Shown here piece after piece: positions 15,148 to 23,019 of a DNA stretch of 64,000 nucleotides. The notes below the pieces were generated by a model. The model saw only the letters and a list, made by a program, of their open reading frames with translations. It was not told the origin of the DNA and did not search any database. The stretch lies in assembly GCA_035276475.1 (NCBI GenBank), contig DATELQ010000055.1:1-64000 (forward strand), read 5' to 3'. How positions within the stretch are numbered: the first letter of the stretch is position 1; each line of letters starts with the position of its first letter. The position numbers were made by a program, and so were the translations under genes. The DNA is from DATDFB01 sp035276475 (GTDB lineage: Bacteria > Acidobacteriota > Thermoanaerobaculia > Gp7-AA8).

Positions 15148-15566
15148 CAGAGAGTCTTTCGGAAGCGAATGCCGCTCCGCGTGAAGCCGATGCCTTCGTA
15201 GAACGCGTGGGCGTCGGCGCGATGCAGCGCCGAGCCGACGTTCACGCGCGCGCAGCCGCGTTCGCGCGCGAAGTCGAGGAGGTCGTCGACGAGCGCGCGG
15301 CCGACGCCGCGGCGGCGCGCTTGCTTACTGACGACGAGCGCGGTGATGAACCCGATCGGCTCGTCGTGCTCGAGGCCGGGATGGACTTGCAGCGAGCCGA
15401 CACCCAAGATCGCGTCGCCGTCGGCAAAGACGCGGACGCGGAAGTCGTCGCGTGCGATGAGCGTCTTGATGCGCGTGCGCGCCTGCGCTTCTTTCGTCGG
15501 ATATCCGAGCTCGCCCAGGAGCGCGGCGACCTGCGCGGCGTCAGCGGGCGCGGCGTCGCGGATCAC
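15147..15566 (-). CDS. GNAT-family N-acetyltransferase
   Basis: 139 residues from a GTG at 15566 in a GTGA overlap with the parB stop. Acetyl-CoA loop is in VSKQARRRGVGRALVDDLL (R-R-x-G-V-G), followed by ARVNVGSALHRADAHAFYEGIGF. Start VIRDAAPADAAQVAALL is typical of small GNATs. Substrate unknown. It is translationally coupled to parB upstream and to the membrane SpeE-like gene downstream (TGATG). Confidence 0.82.
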   Translation of the reverse strand: MIRDAAPADAAQVAALLGELGYPTKEAQARTRIKTLIARDDFRVRVFADGDAILGVGSLQVHPGLEHDEPIGFITALVVSKQARRRGVGRALVDDLLDFARERGCARVNVGSALHRADAHAFYEGIGFTRSGIRFRKTL

Positions 15567-16393
15567 GCTTCCGACTCGAGCCGCCGGAGCAGCTCGCGCA
15601 GCGCGTCGACGATCTCGCCCTTCTCGACGTTCGCCTTGCGGAACGCCAGGTTCACGCTGAACGGCAGCGACTTGTCCTTCACCTGCCAGACGAAGTTCTT
15701 CGGCCGCCCGGCAGTCTTCTTCGGCGCGGCGGTCTGCTTGCGCACGTCGTCGCGCGTCAGCTCGCCGGCGGCGACGCTGCGGACGATTGTCTCCATCGCC
15801 TCCTCGTCGCCGGCGCGGGCGATCTGCACGAGCACCGACTTGTTCGAGATCCCGGCCTCGCGGCACATGGCCCGGATGCGGTCGGGGATGTCGTTGATCA
15901 GCAGCGTCTCCGTCACGGTCGTGCGCGACTTCCCGATCACCGTGGAGATGCGCTCGTGCGTGTAGCCGAAGCGCTGCTGCAGCAGGAGCAGCCCCTCGGC
16001 TTCTTCGAACGGCGTTAGGTCCTTGCGCTGGATGTTCTCGATGAGCGCGATCTCGAGGGTCTCTTTGTCGTCGGCGTCGAGCTCGATGGCCGGGATCTCG
16101 TCGAGCCCTGCCAGCGTGGCCGCGCGGTACCGCCGCTCGCCGGAGATGATCTGGTAGCGGCTCGGCGCGATCTGGCGCACGAGGATCGGCTCGAGGACGC
16201 CTTTCTCGCGGATCGACGCCGCTAGCTCCTCGATGTTGCCGAGAGACGTGCGCGGCTGCTCCGCGTTCGGCTCGATGAGCTGGAGCGGGATCATCGATCC
16301 GATGTGCCGCCCCGACCGGCGCGTCAGCTCTTCGACGAAGTGCGCATCGTGGCGCATGCTGGCGCGCTCGGGAAGTCCTCGTTTCATGGCCAT
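15563..16393 (-). CDS. parB: chromosome-partitioning protein ParB
   Basis: 276 residues. Binds parS DNA and spreads using CTP, working with ParA in origin segregation. N-terminal CTP-binding motifs are ISGERRYRAATLAG and IENIQRKDLTPFEEAEG, then a helix-turn-helix (TVIGKSRTTVTETLLIND). A Lys/Pro linker (KKTAGRPK) and a C-terminal helical region (EIVDALRELLRRLE) follow. The N-terminal RRSGRH region may be the ParA-activating segment. One nucleotide separates it from parA. Start could be 16393 or the Met at 16387. No parS site was seen in the window. Confidence 0.9.
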   Translation of the reverse strand: MAMKRGLPERASMRHDAHFVEELTRRSGRHIGSMIPLQLIEPNAEQPRTSLGNIEELAASIREKGVLEPILVRQIAPSRYQIISGERRYRAATLAGLDEIPAIELDADDKETLEIALIENIQRKDLTPFEEAEGLLLLQQRFGYTHERISTVIGKSRTTVTETLLINDIPDRIRAMCREAGISNKSVLVQIARAGDEEAMETIVRSVAAGELTRDDVRKQTAAPKKTAGRPKNFVWQVKDKSLPFSVNLAFRKANVEKGEIVDALRELLRRLESEA

Positions 16394-16394
16394 C

Positions 16395-17150
16395 TCATAC
16401 CCTCGACAGGATCTCTTCGGACAGCGAGTAGTACTCCATCGCCCCGCTCGAGCGCGGCGCGAAGGTGAAGATCGACTCCTTGTAGGCCGGACTCTCCTCC
16501 AGGCGAATCGACTTGGTGATGACGGTGTTGAAGAGGCGCTCGCCGAAGACCTGCCCGATCTGCTCGTGGATGTCGCGCGCCAGCGTGGTGCGCTTGTCGT
16601 GCATGGTGATGACGACCCCTAGGAGCTGGAGATTCGGATTCGGCCGGGCCTTGATCTTCTCGATGGTCTCGAGGAGGTCGTCCGTCCCCTCCAGCGCAAA
16701 GTACGACGACTGGATCGGCACGAGGACGTGCGTCGAGGCCACGAGGGCGTTGACGGTGATCATGCCGAGCGTCGGCGGCGTGTCGATGAAGATGTAGTCG
16801 TACTCGTTGGCCGCGTCCTTCATCTTGTCCTTGAGCCGAAACGGCCCGTCGAGCTCCCCGATGAGCTTCGACTCGAGCTTGGCCAGCGCAATCTTCGACG
16901 GCGCCACCCAGAGGTTCGGAAGCGGGGTCGGGACGATGACGTCGGGGAAGGAGAGCTCCTCACTCACCAGAACGTCGAACATCGACTTCGTCACCGAGCG
17001 GGGATCGATGTACGACATCGTGGAGTTCGCCTGCGGATCGAGGTCGATGAGGAGGGTTTTGAAGCCTTTGTTGGCGACCGCGGCGGAGAGGTTGATGGCG
17101 GTGGTGGTCTTGCCGACTCCACCCTTTTGATTGGCGACGGTGATGATCAA
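16395..17150 (-). CDS. parA: chromosome-partitioning ATPase ParA (Soj)
   Basis: 251 residues, a full-length ParA/MinD-type ATPase without an N-terminal DNA-binding extension, as in chromosomal Soj. Deviant Walker A is QKGGVGKTTTAINL (residues 8-21), switch I LIDLDPQANST, Walker B YDYIFIDTPPTLG. Cycles between DNA-bound dimer and monomer to move ParB-parS complexes. First gene of the parA-parB-GNAT-membrane SpeE-like operon. The 211-bp region upstream carries REP-like inverted repeats. Confidence 0.92.
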   Translation of the reverse strand: MIITVANQKGGVGKTTTAINLSAAVANKGFKTLLIDLDPQANSTMSYIDPRSVTKSMFDVLVSEELSFPDVIVPTPLPNLWVAPSKIALAKLESKLIGELDGPFRLKDKMKDAANEYDYIFIDTPPTLGMITVNALVASTHVLVPIQSSYFALEGTDDLLETIEKIKARPNPNLQLLGVVITMHDKRTTLARDIHEQIGQVFGERLFNTVITKSIRLEESPAYKESIFTFAPRSSGAMEYYSLSEEILSRV

Positions 17151-17185
17151 GCCACGCGATTTTACATCGCGCGGCTCGCCGCGAA

Positions 17186-17323
17186 CGAGCCGACGCTACG
17201 CGCGGCTCATCGTCGGCGCCCGAAAAACTGCGGTTAGTGCGGACCGCAACACTTGCGCGGTGTGGGAGAAGCCATGCAGGTTGGTTCGCCGTCGCTGAGC
17301 CGCGCGCGAAGCGCGTCGGCTCG
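17186..17323. repeat. nested inverted repeat (REP-like pair) upstream of parA
   Basis: CGAGCCGACGC (17186-17196) is inverted as GCGTCGGCTCG (17313-17323). GCGCGGCTCA (17200-17209) is inverted as TGAGCCGCGC (17296-17305). Each half can also fold alone through GAGCCG/CGGCTC pairing. The element fills the gap between the parA start and the DUF151 gene end. Its sequence is unrelated to the palindrome at 6258-6366. Confidence 0.65.
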
Positions 17324-17361
17324 TGCACGGCAGATATCGCGGCCCCAAAGGGCCCGCGACA

Positions 17362-17853
17362 TCACATTTTCCATTTTCCAAGATCTTCGGTATCCAGTTG
17401 CTCGAACAGCTTCTTCGTCTTCTCGTCCACGTCCTCGCTGTCCGGCGTGATCGTCTGGGCCTGCTCCAGCACCGCCTGGGCCACAAAGATCGGGGCCTCC
17501 ACCCGCAGCGCCAGGGCGATGGCGTCGCTGGGCCTCGCGTCGAGCTCCAGCGTCCGCTGCCCGGCGATCAGGCGGATCTGGGCGAAGAACGTCGAGTCGC
17601 GCAGGTCGTTGATCACCACGCGGGTCACGCGGCCGTCGAGCTCCGCGATCATGTTCTTGAGGAGGTCGTGCGTCATCGGGCGGGGCGTGGTCACGTTCTC
17701 GAGCTGCAGAGCGATCGCGTTCGCTTCGAAAATCCCGACCCAGATTGGCAGGAAGAACTTCTCCTCCTCGTCCTTGAGCACCACGATCGGCGAGTTCGAG
17801 ACAGGGTCGAGCATCAGCCCTTTGATACTCATCGGAACCAGTGCTGTGCTCAT
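17362..17853 (-). CDS. bifunctional nuclease family protein (DUF151/BFN)
   Basis: 163 residues of the DUF151 family: MSIKGLMLDPVSNSPIVVLKD, FLPIWVGIFEANAIALQLE, PRPMTHDLLKNMI and ARPSDAIALALRVEAPIF are hallmark segments. Plant and bacterial relatives have RNase/DNase activity, but the physiological role is uncertain. Ends with a charged helix (DVDEKTKKLFEQLDTEDLG). Start ATG 17853 has AAAGGAG 5 nt upstream; an in-frame codon at 17874 lies ahead of that site and is rejected. Confidence 0.88.
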   Translation of the reverse strand: MSTALVPMSIKGLMLDPVSNSPIVVLKDEEEKFFLPIWVGIFEANAIALQLENVTTPRPMTHDLLKNMIAELDGRVTRVVINDLRDSTFFAQIRLIAGQRTLELDARPSDAIALALRVEAPIFVAQAVLEQAQTITPDSEDVDEKTKKLFEQLDTEDLGKWKM

Positions 17854-17884
17854 GCGAGCTCCTTTGTACCACATCCGCCAGGAT

Positions 17885-18802
17885 TTACTGCCGCTGCAGC
17901 ATCTCCCGCAGCCAGGCCTGCGCGGGATCGCTCTGCGTCCGCTGGTGCCACAACATCGTGATGGCGATCTCGGGCATCGGCAGCGGCGACCGGAACACGC
18001 GCAGCCCCCGCCCCACCGCCTCGGCGCGGGCCACGCGCTCGGGCACCAGCGCCACGCAATCGCTCGTCTCCACCACCCGCGGCAGCATCAGCATGTGCGG
18101 CACCGTCACGGCCACGCGCCGCGCCAGATTCCGGGCAGCCAGCAGCGTGTCCGTCATCCCAGTGCGCTCGCCGCGCGGGTACATCACCCGCGCGTGCGGC
18201 AGGGAGAGAAACGTGCGCATGTCCATCCGCCCGCGAACGCGCGGATGCCGCTTGCGGACGATGCAGACGAACCGGTCCGTGGCCAGCTTCCGGGACATGA
18301 GCTGCGACGAGAACGTCGTCTCCGGGAAGAGGCCGATGGCCAGCTCCGCCTCGCCGCTCTGCAGCGACTCGACCGGCGGCTCGAACAAATTTCCGGTGCG
18401 CAGCGTGCGGATCGCCGCCTGCGGCGCCCTGGCCAGGATCCGCGGAATGAGCGGCGCCAGAAACGCGAACTCGACGTAGTCGTTCGTCACGATCCGGAAC
18501 TCGTGCCGCGCCGTGCGTGCGTCGAACGGCGGCGCCTGCTCGAGGGCCAGCCGCAGCTGCGCGAGCGCCGCGGAGATCGGGTCCATGAGATGACGGGCGC
18601 GGGGCGTCGGCTGCATCCGCCCGCCGCGCCGCACGAAGAGCGCGTCGCCCGTCAGCCGCCGCAGGCGGCTCAACGCGCCGCTCACTGCCGGCTGACTCAG
18701 TCCCACCTTGTCGGCGGCGCGGGTGACGTTCTGCTCGCGCGCCAGCGCCTCGAACACCAGAAGCAGATTGAGGTCGAGCGACTCCAGCTTCACGCTATCC
18801 AT
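17885..18802 (-). CDS. LysR-family transcriptional regulator
   Basis: 305 residues. N-terminal winged helix-turn-helix (about 10-68: NLLLVFEALAREQNVTRAADKVGLSQPAVSGALSR split over two helices), linker helix, then a periplasmic-binding-fold effector domain. NodD/SyrM-like features include the DPISAALAQLRLAL linker and the HEFRIVTNDYVEF start of the effector domain. Transcribed divergently from the S9 peptidase gene, its likely target. A TACTAT box (18810-18815) lies 7 nt before the ATG, and the palindrome GTACGCGTAC overlaps it, suggesting autorepression. Effector unknown. Confidence 0.88.
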   Translation of the reverse strand: MDSVKLESLDLNLLLVFEALAREQNVTRAADKVGLSQPAVSGALSRLRRLTGDALFVRRGGRMQPTPRARHLMDPISAALAQLRLALEQAPPFDARTARHEFRIVTNDYVEFAFLAPLIPRILARAPQAAIRTLRTGNLFEPPVESLQSGEAELAIGLFPETTFSSQLMSRKLATDRFVCIVRKRHPRVRGRMDMRTFLSLPHARVMYPRGERTGMTDTLLAARNLARRVAVTVPHMLMLPRVVETSDCVALVPERVARAEAVGRGLRVFRSPLPMPEIAITMLWHQRTQSDPAQAWLREMLQRQ

Positions 18803-18809
18803 ACAGCCG

Positions 18810-18862
18810 ATAGTACGCGTACGAACAATCGATGAACATGATGCGGCGGGTGGAGCTACTTT
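18810..18862. promoter_or_regulatory. LysR / S9-peptidase divergent promoter region
   Basis: Minus-strand -10 TACTAT (18815-18810) is 7 nt before the lysR ATG. A perfect 10-bp palindrome GTACGCGTAC (18813-18822) overlaps it and is a candidate operator. Plus-strand -10 TACTTT (18857-18862) is 7 nt before the peptidase ATG at 18870. Both transcripts would be leaderless. Confidence 0.45.
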
Positions 18863-18869
18863 TTACGGT

Positions 18870-20849
18870 ATGTACAGACGACCGGCAGTCGCGATCCTCT
18901 TCCTGATGCTGGCCTGGCCCGCCGCCGCCGAGCCGCCGCGCCTCATTCCGCGCGCGCTTCTCCTCGGCAATCCCGACCGCTTCTCGCCGCGCCTCTCGCC
19001 CGACGGAAAGTCGCTCGCCTGGATCGCGCCGGATGACAAGGGCGTGCTGAACGTCTGGGCCGGCGCGCTCGACGGCAGCGGCGCGAAGCTCGTCACGCAC
19101 GAGCGGCGCCCGCTGTGGGAGTTCCAGTGGAGCGGCGACGGCACGCGCGTCCTGTTCCCCGAGGATGGCGACGGCGACGAAGTGACCCACGTCTTCTGCG
19201 CCGACGTCGCCAGCGGAAACGTGCGCGACCTCACGCCCTTCCGCGGCGTGCGCGCGCAGAACATCATCGTCAGCGCCAGGAAGCCGAACGAGATCCTGGT
19301 CGGCCTCAACCTCCGCGACCGGCGCCTCTTCGACATGCACCGCGTCAACCTCGAGACCGGCGCCGTGACGCTCGAGGCCACGAATCCCGGCGACGTCAGC
19401 TCCTGGACGGTCGACGGGAACTTCGTGATCCGCGCCCTGACGGCGTACGACGCGAATGCGAACACCGTCGTGCGCGTCCGTGACAGCGCCACCGCGCCGT
19501 GGCGCGATCTCATCGTCATCCCGTTCGAGCGGGCCACGATCGCGGGACAGATCGCCATCGGCAGCCTCGTGGCCGGCTTCGCGCCCGGCGGCAAGAGTCT
19601 CTACGTGGCCTCGACGCTCCACTCGAATACGGCGCGCCTCGAGCGCGTCGATGCCGCGACCGGCAAGACCCTCGAAGTCATCGCTGAGGATCCGAACGCC
19701 GACGTCGACGAGGCTTGGCCGCTCGCGTATCCCGCCGTGATGCTCAACCCGCGTACCGGCGCGATCGAAGCCGTGCGTTTCAACTACCTCGAGCCGAAGT
19801 GGCGCTTCGCCGGCGACGCCATCGCCGCGGAGATGCAGCGCATCGAACGCGAGACCGACGGCTACGCCAAAGTCATCGACCGCGACACCGCCGACCGGCG
19901 CTGGCTCATCGCCTCGCATTCGGCCGCGCGGCCTGACTGGTACTACCTCTACGACCGTCCCTCCAAGACGCTGACGAAGCTCTTCACCACCAAGCCGGAG
20001 CTCCTCGGCTACACGCTCGCCAAGCCGAAGCCGCTCCTCATCACCGCGCGCGACGGCATGCAACTGGTCAGCTACCTGACCCTCCCGCCCGGGAGCGACG
20101 GCCGCAACCTCCCCCTCATCGTCTACCCGCACGGCGGACCTTGGGAGCGGGACTCGATGTACTGGAACGTCGAGCTGCAGTTTTATGCGAATCGCGGCTA
20201 TGCGGTGCTGCAGGTCAACTACCGCGGCTCCACAGGCCTCGGCATCCAGTACTACAACGCCGGCAACGGCCAGCTCGGGCGCGGCATGAACGAGGATCTC
20301 TACGACGCCGTGCGCTGGGCCGTGGCCCAGGGCATCGCCGACCCGAAGCGCATCGCCATGCGCGGCGACTCGATGGGCGGCTACGCCACGTTGCGCGCGA
20401 TCACGACGCATCCGGAGATGTTCGCGTGCGCGGTCGTCGGAGTGGGCCCGAGCGACGTGAAGGCGCTGATGTCCTCGTTTCCCAAGTACTGGGTCGCGGC
20501 AACGAATCGCTGGATCCGCCGCATCGGCGACGTCATTCACGACGAGAAACTGAACCGCTCGATCTCGCCGCTTTACGACGCCGCCAAGATCACCATGCCG
20601 CTTTTCGTCCAGGCCGGAGGCAACGATCCGCGCGTGAAGCTCGAACAATCCGATTGGATCGTGAAGGCCGTGCGCGATGCCGGGCATCCGGTCACGTACG
20701 TGGTGTATCCCGACGAAGGGCACGGCATCGACCGCACGGAGAACGCGATCGACCTCTACGCCCGCCTCGACCCGTTCCTCGCCCAATGCTTAGGCGGCCG
20801 CTTCGAGCCCTTCGTCAAAGTCGAGGGGACGTCCGCGGAGGTTCGATGA
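18870..20849 (+). CDS. secreted S9-family (prolyl oligopeptidase) serine peptidase
   Basis: 659 residues with an N-terminal signal peptide (LFLMLAWPAAAEPPR). A seven-bladed WD/TolB-like propeller (about 30-400) is followed by an alpha/beta-hydrolase domain. Catalytic Ser is S501 in RGDSMGGYA; the Asp is in QAGGNDPRV and the His in DEGHGI. These enzymes cleave short peptides, here probably in the periplasm or outside. Start ATG 18870 is chosen because the signal peptide begins there and TACTTT lies 7 nt upstream; the frame is open farther upstream but overlaps lysR. Ends one base before the convergent miaB stop. Confidence 0.87.
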   Translation: MYRRPAVAILFLMLAWPAAAEPPRLIPRALLLGNPDRFSPRLSPDGKSLAWIAPDDKGVLNVWAGALDGSGAKLVTHERRPLWEFQWSGDGTRVLFPEDGDGDEVTHVFCADVASGNVRDLTPFRGVRAQNIIVSARKPNEILVGLNLRDRRLFDMHRVNLETGAVTLEATNPGDVSSWTVDGNFVIRALTAYDANANTVVRVRDSATAPWRDLIVIPFERATIAGQIAIGSLVAGFAPGGKSLYVASTLHSNTARLERVDAATGKTLEVIAEDPNADVDEAWPLAYPAVMLNPRTGAIEAVRFNYLEPKWRFAGDAIAAEMQRIERETDGYAKVIDRDTADRRWLIASHSAARPDWYYLYDRPSKTLTKLFTTKPELLGYTLAKPKPLLITARDGMQLVSYLTLPPGSDGRNLPLIVYPHGGPWERDSMYWNVELQFYANRGYAVLQVNYRGSTGLGIQYYNAGNGQLGRGMNEDLYDAVRWAVAQGIADPKRIAMRGDSMGGYATLRAITTHPEMFACAVVGVGPSDVKALMSSFPKYWVAATNRWIRRIGDVIHDEKLNRSISPLYDAAKITMPLFVQAGGNDPRVKLEQSDWIVKAVRDAGHPVTYVVYPDEGHGIDRTENAIDLYARLDPFLAQCLGGRFEPFVKVEGTSAEVR

Positions 20850-22142
20850 TCAGGCCACCGCTTCGCCGCGCAACGTGTGGTGCTGGGCCTGATCGATGCG
20901 CACGCCCAGCAGGCTCCCGGGCGCGGGGGCATGGCCGGCGACGAAGTTGACGACGAAGTTGTCGTCCGTGCGTCCGGCGAACATGGCCGGGTCGTTCCGG
21001 CTCGGCCCTTCCACGAGCACGGGGAGCACGCGCCCGCGGTACGACTCCAACCGCTCGCGCTTGATGCGCTCGTGCAGGTCGAAGAGGCGCGTCAGGCGCT
21101 CCGAGGCGACCGCGTCGTCGACCGGCGATCCGAGCTTCAGCGACGGCGTGCCCGGCCGCGGCGAATACTTGAACGCGAAGAGCGACCCGTAGCGGATCTC
21201 CTCGATGAGCGAGAGCGTCGCTTCGAAGTCCTCCTCCGTCTCGCCGGGGAAGCCGACGATGACGTCGGTCGAGAAATGAATCTCCGGAATCGCTGCGCGG
21301 ATGCGCGCGATCGTCTCGACGTACTTTTCGCGCGTGTACAAGCGCTTCATCCGCCGCAGCACCCGCGATGAGCCCGACTGCACCGGCAGGTGCAGATAGC
21401 GCGAGATGTTCGCGTGGTCGCGCATCGCCGCGATCATGGAGTCGTTGACCTCGGCGGGATGCGAGGTCATGAAGCGCAACCGGGCCACGCCGTCGATCTC
21501 GGCGACCGCGGCGAGGAGCGCGCCGAAGTCGCGGCCGCTGACGGGGCAGCGGTAGGCGTTGACGGTCTGCCCGAGGAGCTCGATCTCCACCCGCCCGCTC
21601 GCCCGCACCTCGGAAAGCACATCGTCGAAGGGGCGCGAGACCTCGCGGCCGCGCGTCGTCGGCACGATGCAGAACGTGCAGTTCTTGTTGCAGCCTTCGA
21701 TGATCGTCACCTGCGCTTTCGTGGCCGAGGGGCGGTCGAGCGCGAGGTAGTCGTAGCGGCGGTCGTCGGGGAAGTCGACCGCCACGCGCTTGCTGCCGCC
21801 GAGCACCTCGTCGAGATAGCCGACGTTGCCCGGGCCCATGACGAAGTCGACCCACGGCGCGCGCTCGCGGATGCGCTCCCCTTCCTGCTGGGCCACGCAG
21901 CCGCAGACGCCGATCTGCAGCGCGCCGCGCTCCTGCTTGAGCTCGCGCAGCTCGCCGAGGCGGGAGAAGACCTTGTGCTCCGACTTCTCGCGGATCGAGC
22001 AAGTGTTGAGGAGTATGAGCCCGGCCTCGCGCTCGTCCTCGACGCGGCGCCAGCCGCGCAGCTTGAGCGCGCCGGAGAGGCGCTGGCTGTCGAGATCGTT
22101 CATCTGACAGCCCCAGGTTTCGATGAAGTAGGTTTGGGACAT
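20850..22142 (-). CDS. miaB: tRNA-2-methylthio-N6-dimethylallyladenosine synthase MiaB
   Basis: 430 residues. Radical-SAM methylthiotransferase adding the ms2 group to i6A37 of tRNA. N-terminal UPF0004 domain supplies C12, C48 and C82 for the second [4Fe-4S] cluster. The radical-SAM triad is C151, C155 and C158 (EGCNKNCTFC), and a C-terminal TRAM-like domain follows. The ATG at 22142 has no ordinary Shine-Dalgarno: heptad array B abuts it directly. Last gene of the PTS/cupin run. Confidence 0.93.
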   Translation of the reverse strand: MSQTYFIETWGCQMNDLDSQRLSGALKLRGWRRVEDEREAGLILLNTCSIREKSEHKVFSRLGELRELKQERGALQIGVCGCVAQQEGERIRERAPWVDFVMGPGNVGYLDEVLGGSKRVAVDFPDDRRYDYLALDRPSATKAQVTIIEGCNKNCTFCIVPTTRGREVSRPFDDVLSEVRASGRVEIELLGQTVNAYRCPVSGRDFGALLAAVAEIDGVARLRFMTSHPAEVNDSMIAAMRDHANISRYLHLPVQSGSSRVLRRMKRLYTREKYVETIARIRAAIPEIHFSTDVIVGFPGETEEDFEATLSLIEEIRYGSLFAFKYSPRPGTPSLKLGSPVDDAVASERLTRLFDLHERIKRERLESYRGRVLPVLVEGPSRNDPAMFAGRTDDNFVVNFVAGHAPAPGSLLGVRIDQAQHHTLRGEAVA

Positions 22143-22205
22143 GTTCTTGGTTCTTAGTTCTTAGTTCTTGGTTTGACGAACTAAGAACCAAGAACTAAGA
22201 ACTAA
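22143..22205. repeat. heptad inverted array B (4 + 4 heptamers) abutting the miaB start
   Basis: Plus-strand 7-mers are GTTCTTG, GTTCTTA, GTTCTTA, GTTCTTG (22143-22170), a 7-nt spacer, then GAACTAA, GAACCAA, GAACTAA, GAACTAA (22178-22205). The array runs from the stop codon of the upstream gene (22202-22204, inside the last heptamer) to the base before the miaB ATG. The transcript would form a hairpin of about 28 bp ending at the start codon. Confidence 0.92.
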
Positions 22206-22645
22206 TCGCCAAGCGCTTTCAACGCGTCCTTCGCGCTGTTCCATTCTTTCCTGGCCGCGTCGAGCTGAGTTTTCGTCCCCATGAACCGCGCCACCAGCAC
22301 CGTATCGCGGCGGTCGAGGTCCGATTCCTCGTAATAGGCGAGCTCCAGGCTGCGCACTTGCGCCTCCAGGCCGGCCACCTTCTTCTCCGCCTCGTCGACG
22401 CGCTTCTGCGCGGCGGCGCGCGCTTTGCGCAGCTCCTCGAGCTTCTCGCTCATTGTCTTCGTGGCGGGTGCCGCTGCGGTGGACGGCGGCGGCGCCGCTG
22501 CCGACGGCAGTGCATTTTTCTTCACATCGTCGTTTGTGATCACCTTCCCCGAGGGTTTGCGGGGACCGCCGGCGGCCTTCGCGGCCTTCACCAGCGCGGA
22601 GTCCTCCTGCGGCATCGCCAGCATCGCTAGCAGAATCCAGATCAT
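22202..22645 (-). CDS. exported coiled-coil hypothetical protein, 147 aa
   Basis: Short N-terminal hydrophobic segment (MIWILLAMLAMPQEDS), probably a signal peptide. An Ala/Pro-rich low-complexity stretch follows (about 45-65), then a long charged coiled coil (about 66-145). Function unknown. The ATG overlaps the cupin stop (ATGA). The stop codon lies within heptad array B. Confidence 0.7.
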   Translation of the reverse strand: MIWILLAMLAMPQEDSALVKAAKAAGGPRKPSGKVITNDDVKKNALPSAAAPPPSTAAAPATKTMSEKLEELRKARAAAQKRVDEAEKKVAGLEAQVRSLELAYYEESDLDRRDTVLVARFMGTKTQLDAARKEWNSAKDALKALGD

Positions 22646-23019
22646 GGCGCCGATGTCCCCTCGCGTCCGTAGCGATCCTCGAGGCGCACGACGTCGTCGA
22701 GCTCCGGCGTCGACACCTCGGCCACGTCCGTGTCTTCGACCGCCTCCATCCGATGGATCAGGAGCGGCGGGATATGAAACGCCTCCCCTGCCCGGAGCGC
22801 GATCTCGCGGCGGTCGCCGTTCGACTCGACCGTCAGCTTCAGCTCCCCGCGCAGCACATACAGCGTCTCTTCCTTGCGGTTGTGGTACTGCAGCGAAAGG
22901 CACTCGCCGCGATTGACGTGCAGGATCTTGCCGGCGTAGCGGTCGCACTTGGCGAAGATGAGCTCATAGCCCCACGGCTTCGGCACGCGCTTCACCTCCG
23001 TCGGCTCGAACCAGTTCAT
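22642..23019 (-). CDS. cupin-domain protein (mannose-6-phosphate isomerase type)
   Basis: 125-residue single-cupin protein. Metal-site motifs are SLQYHNRKEETLYVLRGEL and the FHIPPLLIHRMEA segment, with the PWGYELIFA opening typical of the C-terminal cupin of mannose-6-phosphate isomerase/GMP fusions. It could isomerise a sugar phosphate or only bind one. Coupled by ATGA overlaps to ptsI upstream and the coiled-coil gene downstream. Confidence 0.75.
   Translation of the reverse strand: MNWFEPTEVKRVPKPWGYELIFAKCDRYAGKILHVNRGECLSLQYHNRKEETLYVLRGELKLTVESNGDRREIALRAGEAFHIPPLLIHRMEAVEDTDVAEVSTPELDDVVRLEDRYGREGTSAP

Noticed and set aside
13828..15201. Long plus-strand frame opposite the SpeE-like membrane gene (and similar long frames opposite lptFG, recJ and lptC/A)
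   Set aside because: Biased Arg/Asp/Glu/Val composition typical of antisense frames in GC-rich genes, with no motifs. The minus-strand genes have clear domains.
15563..17150. Replication origin or parS cluster near parAB
   Set aside because: No TGTTTCACGTGAAACA-like parS site, DnaA-box cluster or dnaA/dnaN gene was seen in the window.
18708..18869. Upstream extension of the S9 peptidase
   Set aside because: It would overlap lysR and lose the signal peptide. ATG 18870 begins the signal sequence.
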